Of a DNA stretch of 5,314 nt, positions 1-5,314 are shown piece by piece. Below the pieces are notes generated by a model. The model made no database searches. It worked only from the letters and a program-made list of their open reading frames with translations, and was not told the origin of the DNA. Both the position numbers and the translations under genes were made by a program. Source of the stretch: Rikenellaceae bacterium (GTDB taxonomy: Bacteria > Bacteroidota > Bacteroidia > Bacteroidales > Rikenellaceae). The stretch lies in assembly GCA_021203585.1 (NCBI GenBank), contig JAJQAW010000293.1, forward strand, positions 1 through 5,314. Reading direction: 5' to 3'. Every line of letters begins with the position of its first letter. Positions within the stretch are counted from its first letter, which is position 1.

Positions 1-606
1 ATTATACCGACCAGCTACAACAACCGGGCCAGTATGGAATCGCTGTTGCTGGTTCAGTACAGCAGCACCGCGCTGGTGAATTATGAATACGATAACAAAA
101 ACGGATTATTCAGCGCGGAAATGGCCGATTGGGATCACAGTCTACCGTTGACCTTCGGTTTCTCTTTTCGCAAAATTCTGCCTCACCGGCTGGGGGTGGA
201 AGTCGGGATTACTTATTCCTATCTTTATTCCAAAGCGGAAAATTCTTCGACCAAGTGGAAACAACAGCTTCATTACCTGGGGGTACCGGTTTCGCTGACC
301 TATTCTCCGTTCCAGGTGAACAACTGGGAATTCTACGGACGGATCGGCGGGGCGGCTGACTTCAATATTGCCGGCCGCCAGCGCCTAGAAAACGGCGGGA
401 CGACCAGTAAAAGTTTTACCCACAAAGGGGTGCAATGGTCGGTATCGGCCAATGTGGGAGCCATGTATAATATCAACGAGAGAGTCGGAATTTACGTAGA
501 ACCCGGGGTAGGGCATTACTTCGAATTTTCCAATCAACCGGCCTCTTACTGGCAGGAACACCCGACCAATTTCAACCTCAAATTCGGGGTGAGGACAAAT
601 TTCTAA
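1..606 (+). CDS. Outer-membrane beta-barrel protein, C-terminal part (5' end outside window)
   Basis: The reading frame is open from base 1, so the Met at base 34 is probably internal and the gene begins left of the window; 201 residues are visible. The sequence is a run of short amphipathic beta-strands with alternating aromatic and polar residues and Gly-rich turns, and it ends in Asn-Phe. A terminal Phe is the usual signal for insertion by the BAM machinery. Segments such as LPLTFGFSFRK, QQLHYLGVPVSLTY and GIYVEPGVGHYF resemble the barrel part of Bacteroidales 'porin family / outer membrane beta-barrel' proteins of the PorT-like group. From memory, these often lie beside ECF sigma-factor genes and can carry an extra N-terminal domain; that part cannot be seen here. 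The stop lies 77 nt before the chosen start of the NigD-like gene, with no terminator between, so the two are probably co-transcribed. The barrel call is firm; substrate and exact role are unknown. Confidence 0.8.
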   Translation: MIPTSYNNRASMESLLLVQYSSTALVNYEYDNKNGLFSAEMADWDHSLPLTFGFSFRKILPHRLGVEVGITYSYLYSKAENSSTKWKQQLHYLGVPVSLTYSPFQVNNWEFYGRIGGAADFNIAGRQRLENGGTTSKSFTHKGVQWSVSANVGAMYNINERVGIYVEPGVGHYFEFSNQPASYWQEHPTNFNLKFGVRTNF

Positions 607-683
607 TCACCGTGCAACGTTTTGCATAGTTTGTGCATCTACCTTATACAAATTTGATGAAATACAACAGTCTTCAGGACAGC

Positions 684-1457
684 ATGAAATTTCTGCTCAA
701 AATATCGGTTTGTTTAATCGCTACGGCGTGGCTTTGGGCCTCCTGTTCGTCGAACGACGAAGGTTACGATACCTTGTGGACCGGCTATGCCAACGTGATC
801 CTGCTGGAGGAACATAAACCGGGTATCCAACCCAATTTCCAGTTGGTGCTGGATGAAGGAACGATTATGAACGTGATCTCCACCCATGTTTATTTTCCGG
901 AGGATGTGGTACTGGAAGACGATACCCGGGTAGCCGTGAGTTTCTTGATTTACGACGAATATTATACCGCGGATCAAAAATATTACAACATCTCCCTGTT
1001 GGCCATGGTGGAGGTGTTGTGTAAGAAACCGCTCTACAGCTCCGACCATCCGGCCGATCTGGGTAACGACCCGATTAATGTCGAACGGACCTGGATCGGA
1101 GGTAAATACCTGAATATGAATTTCAGTATCCTGGTCGAGAAAGATTCGGAAAAGAAACACTATATCAATCTGCTGGTCAACGAGGATCATGCGGATGCCG
1201 ATGAGGAAAACATATACCTCGAATTACGGCACAATGCGTTTGGTGAAAAGGAAGAATTGGTCTCCAACGGACGCGTTTCTTTCGATATTTCGGAATTTCT
1301 ATCCGAAAGCCGGCCCTCGGTCAATCTGCACATTCAATACACCAATTACGACGGACATCTGATCATGGAAGGTGGTCTGCCGTACTCGAATAACCTGATC
1401 CAATCCCCGGGAAGCGAAGCTTTTGCTAAACCGCAGGATTACGAAAGATTTTATTAG
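684..1457 (+). CDS. NigD-like lipoprotein
   Basis: A 257-residue exported lipoprotein. From the ATG at 684 there is a compact signal peptide: Lys2 and Lys6, then a hydrophobic stretch, then a lipobox ending WAS-Cys21. Upstream in-frame starts (GTG at 633, ATG at 657) would add 17 or 9 polar residues before the signal and are less likely; a weak AGGA lies at 676-679. After Cys21 comes SSNDEG, a mildly acidic stretch that could act as a Bacteroidetes lipoprotein export signal and place the protein on the cell surface (inference). The mature part, with WTGYANVILLEE, a central beta-rich region and a C-terminal beta-sandwich-like region, resembles the NigD-like family: an N-terminal OB-like domain followed by a C-terminal beta domain. 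The family is named after NigD of the Prevotella nigrescens nigrescin locus, and its biochemical role is not known. The gene follows an outer-membrane barrel gene and is followed by a terminator. Family assignment is by recalled sequence features, with no search. Confidence 0.75.
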   Translation: MKFLLKISVCLIATAWLWASCSSNDEGYDTLWTGYANVILLEEHKPGIQPNFQLVLDEGTIMNVISTHVYFPEDVVLEDDTRVAVSFLIYDEYYTADQKYYNISLLAMVEVLCKKPLYSSDHPADLGNDPINVERTWIGGKYLNMNFSILVEKDSEKKHYINLLVNEDHADADEENIYLELRHNAFGEKEELVSNGRVSFDISEFLSESRPSVNLHIQYTNYDGHLIMEGGLPYSNNLIQSPGSEAFAKPQDYERFY

Positions 1458-1503
1458 GAGCCATAAGACATTTATTATAGTTTTCAGTTACAGGTCATAG
1501 TTA

Positions 1504-1650
1504 TTGAAGCAATTATTGAAGAATCTATTATCGACTGGCGGGATTTTCGTACTTATCCTGCCGGTCTTATTTTTTCGGTCCGCCGGGATTGCTCCGGGGC
1601 AGGAGAGTACCGTCCATGGGCCGGCAGGGAAACGATTCCCGGTCGGATAA
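1504..1650 (+). pseudogene. Possible remnant of a secreted-protein gene, or 48-residue mini-ORF
   Basis: From a TTG at 1504 the frame encodes about 48 residues with a signal-peptide shape: a basic start (KQLLKN), a hydrophobic core (GGIFVLILPVLFF), then a polar stretch ending at a TAA. An AGG at 1492-1494 lies 9 nt before the TTG. A one-base frame change near 1647 would continue the reading as INFFGSAGNHA before another stop, which would fit a decayed gene. Against it: there is no ATG, the piece is very short, and a convincing terminator hairpin (1533-1575) lies inside it, so the hydrophobic reading may be accidental. No family is recognised. Confidence 0.2.
1533..1575 (+). terminator. Rho-independent terminator after the NigD-like gene
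   Basis: GACTGGCGGGAT (1533-1544) pairs with ATCCTGCCGGTC (1555-1566): 12 consecutive pairs, two of them G-U wobbles, with a 10-nt loop. TTATTTTTT follows at 1567-1575. The stem starts 75 nt after the stop of the NigD-like gene and points the right way to end that transcript. There is no A-tract on the left side, so it should not work for the minus-strand regulator gene. Confidence 0.7.
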
Positions 1651-1674
1651 ACTTTTTCGGTTCGGCCGGAAATC
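1634..1674. other. Imperfect hairpin between convergent genes
   Basis: GATTCCCGGTCG (1634-1645) can pair with CGGCCGGAAATC (1663-1674): 11 of 12 positions, one a G-U wobble, with a 17-nt loop. It lies about 50 nt beyond the stop of the minus-strand Rrf2 gene and might protect or end that transcript. No T-run follows on either strand, so it is not a canonical terminator and may be chance in GC-rich DNA. Confidence 0.25.
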
Positions 1675-1724
1675 ATGCGTAATCCGTTTCCTGCTTTGGC
1701 CTTGTCCCCCGCTTTTTTACCCTC

Positions 1725-2132
1725 TCAGGCTAAATCCTGGAGCGTGGTATAGCCCAGAATGGCCGAGGTATTTTCGTATATATGCCGAAACGTTTTTTTT
1801 AATTTGCAGGCCCGCTCGTCCTTACAGAATTCACACGGTTTATAAGCGCTCTCGGATACGCAGGCTAACAGGCCCACCGATCCTTCCATCAAGGTGATGA
1901 TCTCCAGGATCGTAACTGCTGCCGGATTTTTCGATAAATAGTATCCTCCCGTCTTTCCCCGCGTACTTTCCACGTATCCGTTTTTCTTTAATTCCAATAA
2001 AATCCCCTCCAGAAAACGTTGGGGTATTTTCTCGCTTTCCGCAATCAGGGAAATCGGAATGGGGCCGCTGTTCGATTCACCGGCCAATTTTATGAGCGCC
2101 AGCAGGGCATACCGCGTCTTTTTGGAAAGCAT
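1725..2132 (-). CDS. Rrf2-family transcriptional regulator with a four-Cys (probable Fe-S) region
   Basis: 135 residues, the normal Rrf2 size. Residues 1-65 form the winged helix-turn-helix: MLSKKTRYALLALIKLA, then the recognition region with IPQRFLEGILLELKKNGYV, then the wing STRGKTGGYYL, which is the family hallmark. A linker helix (TILEIITLMEG) leads to a cysteine region with Cys91, Cys100, Cys103 and Cys109, spaced x8, x2, x5. In IscR, NsrR and RirA, cysteines here bind an Fe-S cluster that senses iron, NO or redox state; cluster binding in this protein is inferred. The start at 2132 is chosen because GAGGAGG lies just before it and its promoter is at 2157-2187. A longer frame starting at 2186 would begin inside that promoter. 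The gene is divergent from the porin-pst operon, with 168 bp between the start codons, so regulation of itself and perhaps of that operon is likely. CymR-type Rrf2 regulators lack such cysteines. Confidence 0.88.
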   Translation of the reverse strand: MLSKKTRYALLALIKLAGESNSGPIPISLIAESEKIPQRFLEGILLELKKNGYVESTRGKTGGYYLSKNPAAVTILEIITLMEGSVGLLACVSESAYKPCEFCKDERACKLKKTFRHIYENTSAILGYTTLQDLA

Positions 2133-2135
2133 TTT

Positions 2136-2143
2136 CCCTCCTC
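2136..2143 (-). promoter_or_regulatory. Strong Shine-Dalgarno deciding the Rrf2 start
   Basis: On the minus strand GAGGAGGG lies 3 nt before ATG 2132-2130. Such a strong site is unusual in this window, where the other starts have weak or no Shine-Dalgarno. It fixes the start at 2132 in place of the in-frame ATG at 2186. Confidence 0.75.
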
Positions 2144-2156
2144 TTTGGTCCAAGTA

Positions 2157-2187
2157 CAAAGATATCGTTTGTTTCCAATAAGACAAA
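2157..2187 (-). promoter_or_regulatory. Bacteroidetes-type promoter of the Rrf2 gene
   Basis: Read on the minus strand: TTTG at 2187-2184 (-33 element), a 19-nt spacer, then TATCTTTG at 2164-2157. The latter matches all fixed positions of the Bacteroidetes -7 consensus TAnnTTTG. Transcription should begin around 2150, leaving a leader of about 20 nt that holds the Shine-Dalgarno. Confidence 0.75.
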
Positions 2188-2189
2188 CG
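2166..2189. promoter_or_regulatory. Perfect 7+7 bp inverted repeat in the Rrf2 promoter, candidate operator
   Basis: CGTTTGT (2166-2172) and ACAAACG (2183-2189) are perfect inverted arms around a 10-bp spacer, 24 bp in all. The repeat covers the -33 element and nearly the whole spacer of the Rrf2 promoter, stopping next to the -7 box. Size and place fit a site for a dimeric winged-HTH repressor, so negative autoregulation by the Rrf2 protein is the simplest reading (inference). It lies about 50 bp upstream of the -33 element of the porin-pst promoter, so it could also affect that promoter. Confidence 0.5.
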
Positions 2190-2235
2190 GGCGGGGTATA
2201 AATACTTATTGCTTCATTTTGGGTAAAAAAACGTA

Positions 2236-2266
2236 TTGTGGAATCCTTTCTTAAACTACACCTTTG
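2236..2266 (+). promoter_or_regulatory. Promoter of the porin-pst operon
   Basis: TTG at 2236-2238, a 20-nt spacer, then CACCTTTG at 2259-2266, which fits TAnnTTTG at all but the first fixed position. The expected transcription start is near 2272, giving a leader of about 28 nt before the porin ATG at 2301. No good Shine-Dalgarno is present. No full PHO box is visible. Confidence 0.6.
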
Positions 2267-2274
2267 CAGTGTAG
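2256..2274. promoter_or_regulatory. Perfect 6+6 bp inverted repeat over the -7 box of the porin-pst promoter
   Basis: CTACAC (2256-2261) and GTGTAG (2269-2274) are perfect arms around a 7-bp spacer, CTTTGCA. The repeat overlaps the -7 element and the expected transcription start. It could be an operator (repression by occlusion) or a small hairpin in the very first transcribed bases. Its arms differ from those of the repeat at 2166-2189, so it may not bind the same protein. A 6-bp palindrome can also arise by chance. Confidence 0.35.
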
Positions 2275-2300
2275 ATTTGTGTGTCATAGAAACCGAAGAT

Positions 2301-3329
2301 ATGAATAAGATCATCCATACGGCAGCCGCCCTGTTTATTTTCCTGGCCGGACCCATCCTCCGGGCCCAGGAGATTACCGGTGTGGTGCGGGACCACGAAG
2401 ACCGGATACGGAATGTGGAAACGGTCCTGTCCAAACTGCCGAAAATATCGGGCTTGGTCAATGTACGGTACCAGTATAACGATTTAGACGATTCGAACGG
2501 GTTCGACGTGCGCCGGGCACGGTTGGATTTCCGGGGAGCCCTATCACCGCGGTTCGATTACCGTTTGCAGGTGGAACTGGCCGGCAGCCCGAAAATTTTG
2601 GATGCTTACGTCAACTGGAAAGCCGCCGAATTTCTGACCCTCCGGGCGGGGCAGTACAAAGTACCGTTCTCGCTGGAGAATCCCTACAGTCCGATCAACC
2701 TGGAAACCATCGATAATTCGCTGGTCATCACCTCCTTGGCCGGTTACTCGGATGTTTCCGGGGTTTCGGCCAACGGGCGGGATATCGGTCTGGGGCTCGA
2801 AGGCGGATTTCTGGGTCGCCGGGGATACCACTTGATCACCTACGGACTGGGGATTTTCGACGGTTCGGGAATCAACAAAACCGATACGAATAAGGACAAG
2901 GATTTTGCGGGCATTCTCTCGGTCCACCCCTTGCGAACGCTCTCCCTGGCAGGGTATTATTACAACGGCCGGGCAGACCGGGACCAGGATCATACCATGC
3001 GCCGGGAACGGGCCGGAGGCGGTGCCAAATACAACGACGGGAAGTTTTTGCTGCGCAGTGAATACATTAGGGGTTGGACGGGCGAGATTACAAGCGAAGG
3101 GGTTTATGCGGTATTGGGTTACCACATCACACCGAAATGTCAGCCTGTGGTGAAATACGACTACTTTCGCCGGGATGTAACGGAGGTAGATACCCGCCAA
3201 CAGTATTATACGGTAGGGGTGAACTACGCTCCCGTGAAAAACATCCGTCTGCAGCTCAATTATTCTTACCGAACCGCCTGGGGCGAAGATTACAATTATG
3301 TGGCGGCACAGATTATGGCCATATTTTAA
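2301..3329 (+). CDS. OprO/OprP-type (phosphate-selective family) outer-membrane porin
   Basis: 342 residues from ATG 2301. This start gives a clean signal peptide (MNKIIH, then a hydrophobic core, then LRAQ near residue 23). An upstream GTG at 2238 lies within the promoter and is rejected. The mature N-terminus has a short helical, probably coiled-coil segment (VRDHEDRIRNVETVLSKL, residues 29-46), as in OprO/OprP trimers. The barrel follows with family hallmarks: GFDVRRARLDFRG (67-79), GQYKVPFSLE (117-126) and GRDIGLGLEG (159-168). The chain ends AQIMAIF with a terminal Phe. Pseudomonas OprP/OprO are near 420 residues, so this is a shorter version. In that family a pore lined with basic residues passes phosphate or polyphosphate; the clustered Arg here fits anion selectivity, but specificity is inferred. 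It is the first gene of the operon, 12 nt before the binding-protein gene. Confidence 0.85.
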   Translation: MNKIIHTAAALFIFLAGPILRAQEITGVVRDHEDRIRNVETVLSKLPKISGLVNVRYQYNDLDDSNGFDVRRARLDFRGALSPRFDYRLQVELAGSPKILDAYVNWKAAEFLTLRAGQYKVPFSLENPYSPINLETIDNSLVITSLAGYSDVSGVSANGRDIGLGLEGGFLGRRGYHLITYGLGIFDGSGINKTDTNKDKDFAGILSVHPLRTLSLAGYYYNGRADRDQDHTMRRERAGGGAKYNDGKFLLRSEYIRGWTGEITSEGVYAVLGYHITPKCQPVVKYDYFRRDVTEVDTRQQYYTVGVNYAPVKNIRLQLNYSYRTAWGEDYNYVAAQIMAIF

Positions 3330-3341
3330 ATACCGAAAACG

Positions 3342-4325
3342 ATGAAAAAGATTTTTACTTACCTTTGCATAGCTGCGGTGATCTTAACGGCCGCTTCCTG
3401 CGGCAGCAACCGTAAAGCCCCGGAAGGAGCTCTGAGCGGAGATATTACGCTCTCCGGAGCCTTTGCCCTCTATCCTTTAGCCGTAAAATGGGCCGAAGAA
3501 TTCCGGATCCTGCATCCGCACGTACGGATCGACATCTCGGCCGGCGGCGCCGGAAAGGGGATGACCGATGCGCTGGCGGGGGTGGTCGACCTGGGAATGG
3601 TTTCACGGGATGTTTATCCTGCGGAAATCGAAAAAGGAGCGGTGGGTTTTGCCGTGGCTAAGGATGCGGTGGTAGCCACCATCAGTGCCGACAATCCGAT
3701 TCTTAAAGATTTGTTGAATACCGGACTTTCCCGCCAAGCGGCGATCGGATTGTGGATTACCGAGGAAATCACTACTTGGGGGCAGGTAGCCGGGATCGAC
3801 AGCACGGAACCGATTCATCTGTATACCCGGTCGGATGCCTGCGGGGCGGCCGAAACCTGGGCGCTGTGGATGGATAAAAAGCAGGAAGATTTGGGTGGAA
3901 CCGGTATTTTCGGTGATCCGGGAGTAGCTCAGGCCGTTCAACGCGATAAATTGGGCATCGAATTCAACAATCTTTCGTATGCCTATGACGAGAATACCCG
4001 CCTGCCGAATCCGGGCATCCTGGTGCTGCCGATAGATGCCAATGGAAATGGAAAAATCGATCCGGAAGAGCGCTTTTACGATACCAAGGATCAAATCATT
4101 CAGGCGATCGCCGAAGATAAATACCCATCTCCTCCGGCCCGTGACCTTTACCTGGTTTCCAATGGCGTACCGACCGATCCGGCCGTGGTAGAATTCCTGA
4201 AATTCATCCTGACCGAAGGCCAGCAATACAATGTACCCTCGGGCTACATTTTCCTCTCGGACGAGAAGCTGCAGCACGGTTTGGATTTACTTGAAAAAGC
4301 AACCGGGGAGGCAGCAGGCCAATGA
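3342..4325 (+). CDS. pstS: PstS-family ABC transporter substrate-binding lipoprotein
   Basis: 327 residues, the usual size. A lipoprotein signal ends TAAS-Cys20, so it should be tethered in the periplasm. It has the PstS-like two-lobe fold pattern: SGAFALYPLAVKWAEEF (38-54), SAGGAGKGM (66-74), VDLGMVSRD (82-90), TRSDACGAAETW (162-173), FNNLSYAYD (208-216) and SPPARDLYLV (263-272). Context (porin before, PstC and PstA after) supports phosphate uptake. Odd points: aligned by eye with E. coli PstS, Arg135 is kept (Arg163), but Ser38, Ser139 and Thr141 become Ala70, Cys167 and Ala169, and the SST of the common SGSST loop reads AFA. I recall similar RSDACGAAE versions in other Bacteroidetes and some archaea, usually still called PstS, so this may be a clade variant or may bind another oxyanion. 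Residues 232-243 form an EF-hand-like loop. The stop overlaps the pstC start by 4 nt (ATGA), which implies translational coupling. Confidence 0.85.
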   Translation: MKKIFTYLCIAAVILTAASCGSNRKAPEGALSGDITLSGAFALYPLAVKWAEEFRILHPHVRIDISAGGAGKGMTDALAGVVDLGMVSRDVYPAEIEKGAVGFAVAKDAVVATISADNPILKDLLNTGLSRQAAIGLWITEEITTWGQVAGIDSTEPIHLYTRSDACGAAETWALWMDKKQEDLGGTGIFGDPGVAQAVQRDKLGIEFNNLSYAYDENTRLPNPGILVLPIDANGNGKIDPEERFYDTKDQIIQAIAEDKYPSPPARDLYLVSNGVPTDPAVVEFLKFILTEGQQYNVPSGYIFLSDEKLQHGLDLLEKATGEAAGQ

Positions 4326-5215
4326 TTCACATACGCCTTTTAAAAGACAAAGCGGCAGGAGGAATTATGTTCCTCCTGACTGTCGTTTCCGTCCTGTTGG
4401 TGGTAATCGTCGGGGCGGGATTATACCTCAAATCCGCTCCCATCCTGCAGGATAATTCCTTGTGGGATTTGCTTTTTTCCGGCCAATGGAAACCGCTCAA
4501 GGGTGAATTCGGATTTCTGCCCTTTCTGATGGGTACCCTGTGGGTGACCGGAATTGCCATTCTGCTTTCGCTGCCGATCGCCCTGTTGGCAGCGATTTAT
4601 CTGGTGGAATACGCCAATTCGAAAGTTCGGAAATATGTATTTCCGGCTTTGGATATTCTTGCGGGGCTGCCTTCGGTTATTTACGGCGTTTGGGGAACGT
4701 TATTAATTGTACCTTGGATTTCCGAAAAGCTGGCCCCGCATTTTGTGGAATTTTCAACGGGATACACCGTACTGGCCGGAGGTATCGTGCTGGGGGTGAT
4801 GATTCTTCCGCTGCTGGTGAGTTTGTTTATCGAAATATTTACCACCGTGCCCGAGCAGCTGCGCGAAGTCTCGATGTCGCTGGGCGCCACTAAATGGCAG
4901 ACGGTCAAACGGGTCATTCTGCGCAAAACACTACCGGGAATCCTGGCGGCGATCGTGTTGGCCGTATCCCGCGCATTCGGGGAGACTATTGCCGTGTTGA
5001 TGGTATGCGGGAATTTACCGCAGATTCCCCATTCGCTCTTCGATTCGGCTTATCCGCTGCCCGCGCTGATTGCCAACAATTACGGGGAGATGCTTTCCCT
5101 GCCGCAATACGAAGCGGCCCTGATGTTCGCGGCTCTCATCTTGTTCGTTGTCATTCTTTTGTTCAACCTGCTTTCACGGGCAATCCTGTACCGGATCGAG
5201 AAAAAATTTGTGTGA
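4322..5215 (+). CDS. pstC: Phosphate ABC transporter permease PstC
   Basis: 297 residues with six predicted membrane segments at roughly 13-35, 66-93, 108-131, 147-170, 205-230 and 264-288. Between segments 4 and 5 lies the cytoplasmic EAA-type loop that docks on the ATPase PstB: E182 and G188, ending LP at 204-205, in the pattern EVSMSLGAT...LPG. It is followed by SRAFGETIAV (216-225), the very conserved PstC/PstA signature whose Arg217 and Glu221 correspond to charged residues important for transport in E. coli. GLPSVIYGVWG (115-125) is also typical. With PstA it forms the inner-membrane channel, receiving anion from the binding lipoprotein. The start is set by the ATGA overlap with the pstS stop; a second one-base overlap joins it to pstA. 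The family call is firm. That the permease is a canonical PstC is the main argument for phosphate as the substrate. Confidence 0.93.
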   Translation: MIHIRLLKDKAAGGIMFLLTVVSVLLVVIVGAGLYLKSAPILQDNSLWDLLFSGQWKPLKGEFGFLPFLMGTLWVTGIAILLSLPIALLAAIYLVEYANSKVRKYVFPALDILAGLPSVIYGVWGTLLIVPWISEKLAPHFVEFSTGYTVLAGGIVLGVMILPLLVSLFIEIFTTVPEQLREVSMSLGATKWQTVKRVILRKTLPGILAAIVLAVSRAFGETIAVLMVCGNLPQIPHSLFDSAYPLPALIANNYGEMLSLPQYEAALMFAALILFVVILLFNLLSRAILYRIEKKFV

Positions 5216-5314
5216 TGAGAATCAAATTAATCGAAGAGAAATTTTTCAAAATCCTGATGTACATCGCCACCCTGACGGTTTTTGCTTTTGTAATCAGTAT
5301 CCTCTGGACCATCC
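5215..5314 (+). CDS. pstA: Start of permease PstA (3' end outside window)
   Basis: An ATG at 5215-5217 shares one base with the TGA of pstC (TGATG), a typical coupled junction. The 33 visible residues begin MRIKLIEEKFFKILMYIATL and then run into a hydrophobic segment ending ISILWTI. This gives a charged N-terminus and a first membrane helix at about residues 13-33, as expected for PstA, the second permease subunit. The frame is open to the window end. The name rests mainly on gene order, since no PstA-specific motif is reached. Confidence 0.75.
   Translation, partial: MRIKLIEEKFFKILMYIATLTVFAFVISILWTI

Noticed and set aside
612..627. Small hairpin TGCAA-cgtt-TTGCA between the barrel gene and the NigD-like gene
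   Set aside because: The stem is only five pairs plus one wobble, is AT-rich and has no T-run after it, so it is not a credible terminator.
633..683. Longer N-terminus for the NigD-like protein from GTG 633 or ATG 657
   Set aside because: It adds polar residues before a lipoprotein signal that is complete from ATG 684.
1589..1897. Plus-strand frame running from the intergenic region into the Rrf2 gene
   Set aside because: Its composition is Arg/Pro-rich as expected for a shadow frame, and more than half of it is antisense to the regulator.
2133..2186. Longer N-terminus for the Rrf2 protein from the ATG at 2186
   Set aside because: That start lies in the -33 box and operator-like repeat, upstream of the predicted transcription start, while the strong Shine-Dalgarno serves the ATG at 2132.
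2282..2288. TGTCATA, like one half of a PHO box
   Set aside because: Only one half-site is present; the next 11 bases do not match the second half, and it lies downstream of the expected transcription start. One 7-mer is well within chance.
2238..2300. GTG start upstream of the porin signal peptide
   Set aside because: It overlaps the -33 element and would put 21 non-signal residues in front of a normal signal peptide.
3603..4277. Long minus-strand open frame opposite the binding-protein gene
   Set aside because: It lies antisense to a well-supported gene in GC-rich DNA and shows no recognisable family or signal. The minus-strand frames opposite the porin (2544-3200) and the NigD-like gene (714-1190) are rejected for the same reason.

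Overview
The window looks like chromosomal DNA of a Bacteroidales bacterium, perhaps of the Rikenellaceae/Alistipes type (low certainty). The clues are a NigD-like lipoprotein, outer-membrane barrels ending in Phe, and lipoprotein signals with Bacteroidetes-style lipoboxes. Two intergenic promoters also match the Bacteroidetes primary-sigma pattern (TTG/TTTG, about 19-20 nt, then TAnnTTTG), and most starts lack a strong Shine-Dalgarno. No mobile element, tRNA, rRNA or CRISPR array is visible.

Left part (1-1457, + strand): the 3' end of an outer-membrane beta-barrel gene is followed by a NigD-like surface or periplasmic lipoprotein gene, probably in the same transcript. A good rho-independent terminator (1533-1575) follows. 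The stretch 1458-1724 otherwise holds only a doubtful signal-peptide-like mini-ORF or gene remnant and a hairpin.

Middle (1725-2300): an Rrf2-family regulator with four cysteines in its C-terminal half, on the minus strand. It has a strong Shine-Dalgarno, a near-perfect promoter and a 7+7 bp inverted repeat lying in that promoter, a candidate autoregulatory operator. It is divergent from the operon to its right. That operon has its own promoter, whose -7 region lies inside a different perfect inverted repeat.

Right part (2301-5314, + strand): a tight operon of an OprO/OprP-type porin, a PstS-family binding lipoprotein, PstC and the start of PstA. The porin would pass the anion across the outer membrane, the lipoprotein would capture it in the periplasm, and PstC/PstA would move it across the inner membrane; pstB and perhaps phoU are expected beyond the right edge. 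The layout is that of a high-affinity phosphate uptake system. The binding protein, however, lacks the Ser/Thr side chains that hold phosphate in E. coli PstS and carries a textbook EF-hand-like loop. Its ligand, and the possible control of the operon by an Fe-S-type Rrf2 regulator instead of (or besides) PhoB, are the most interesting open points.
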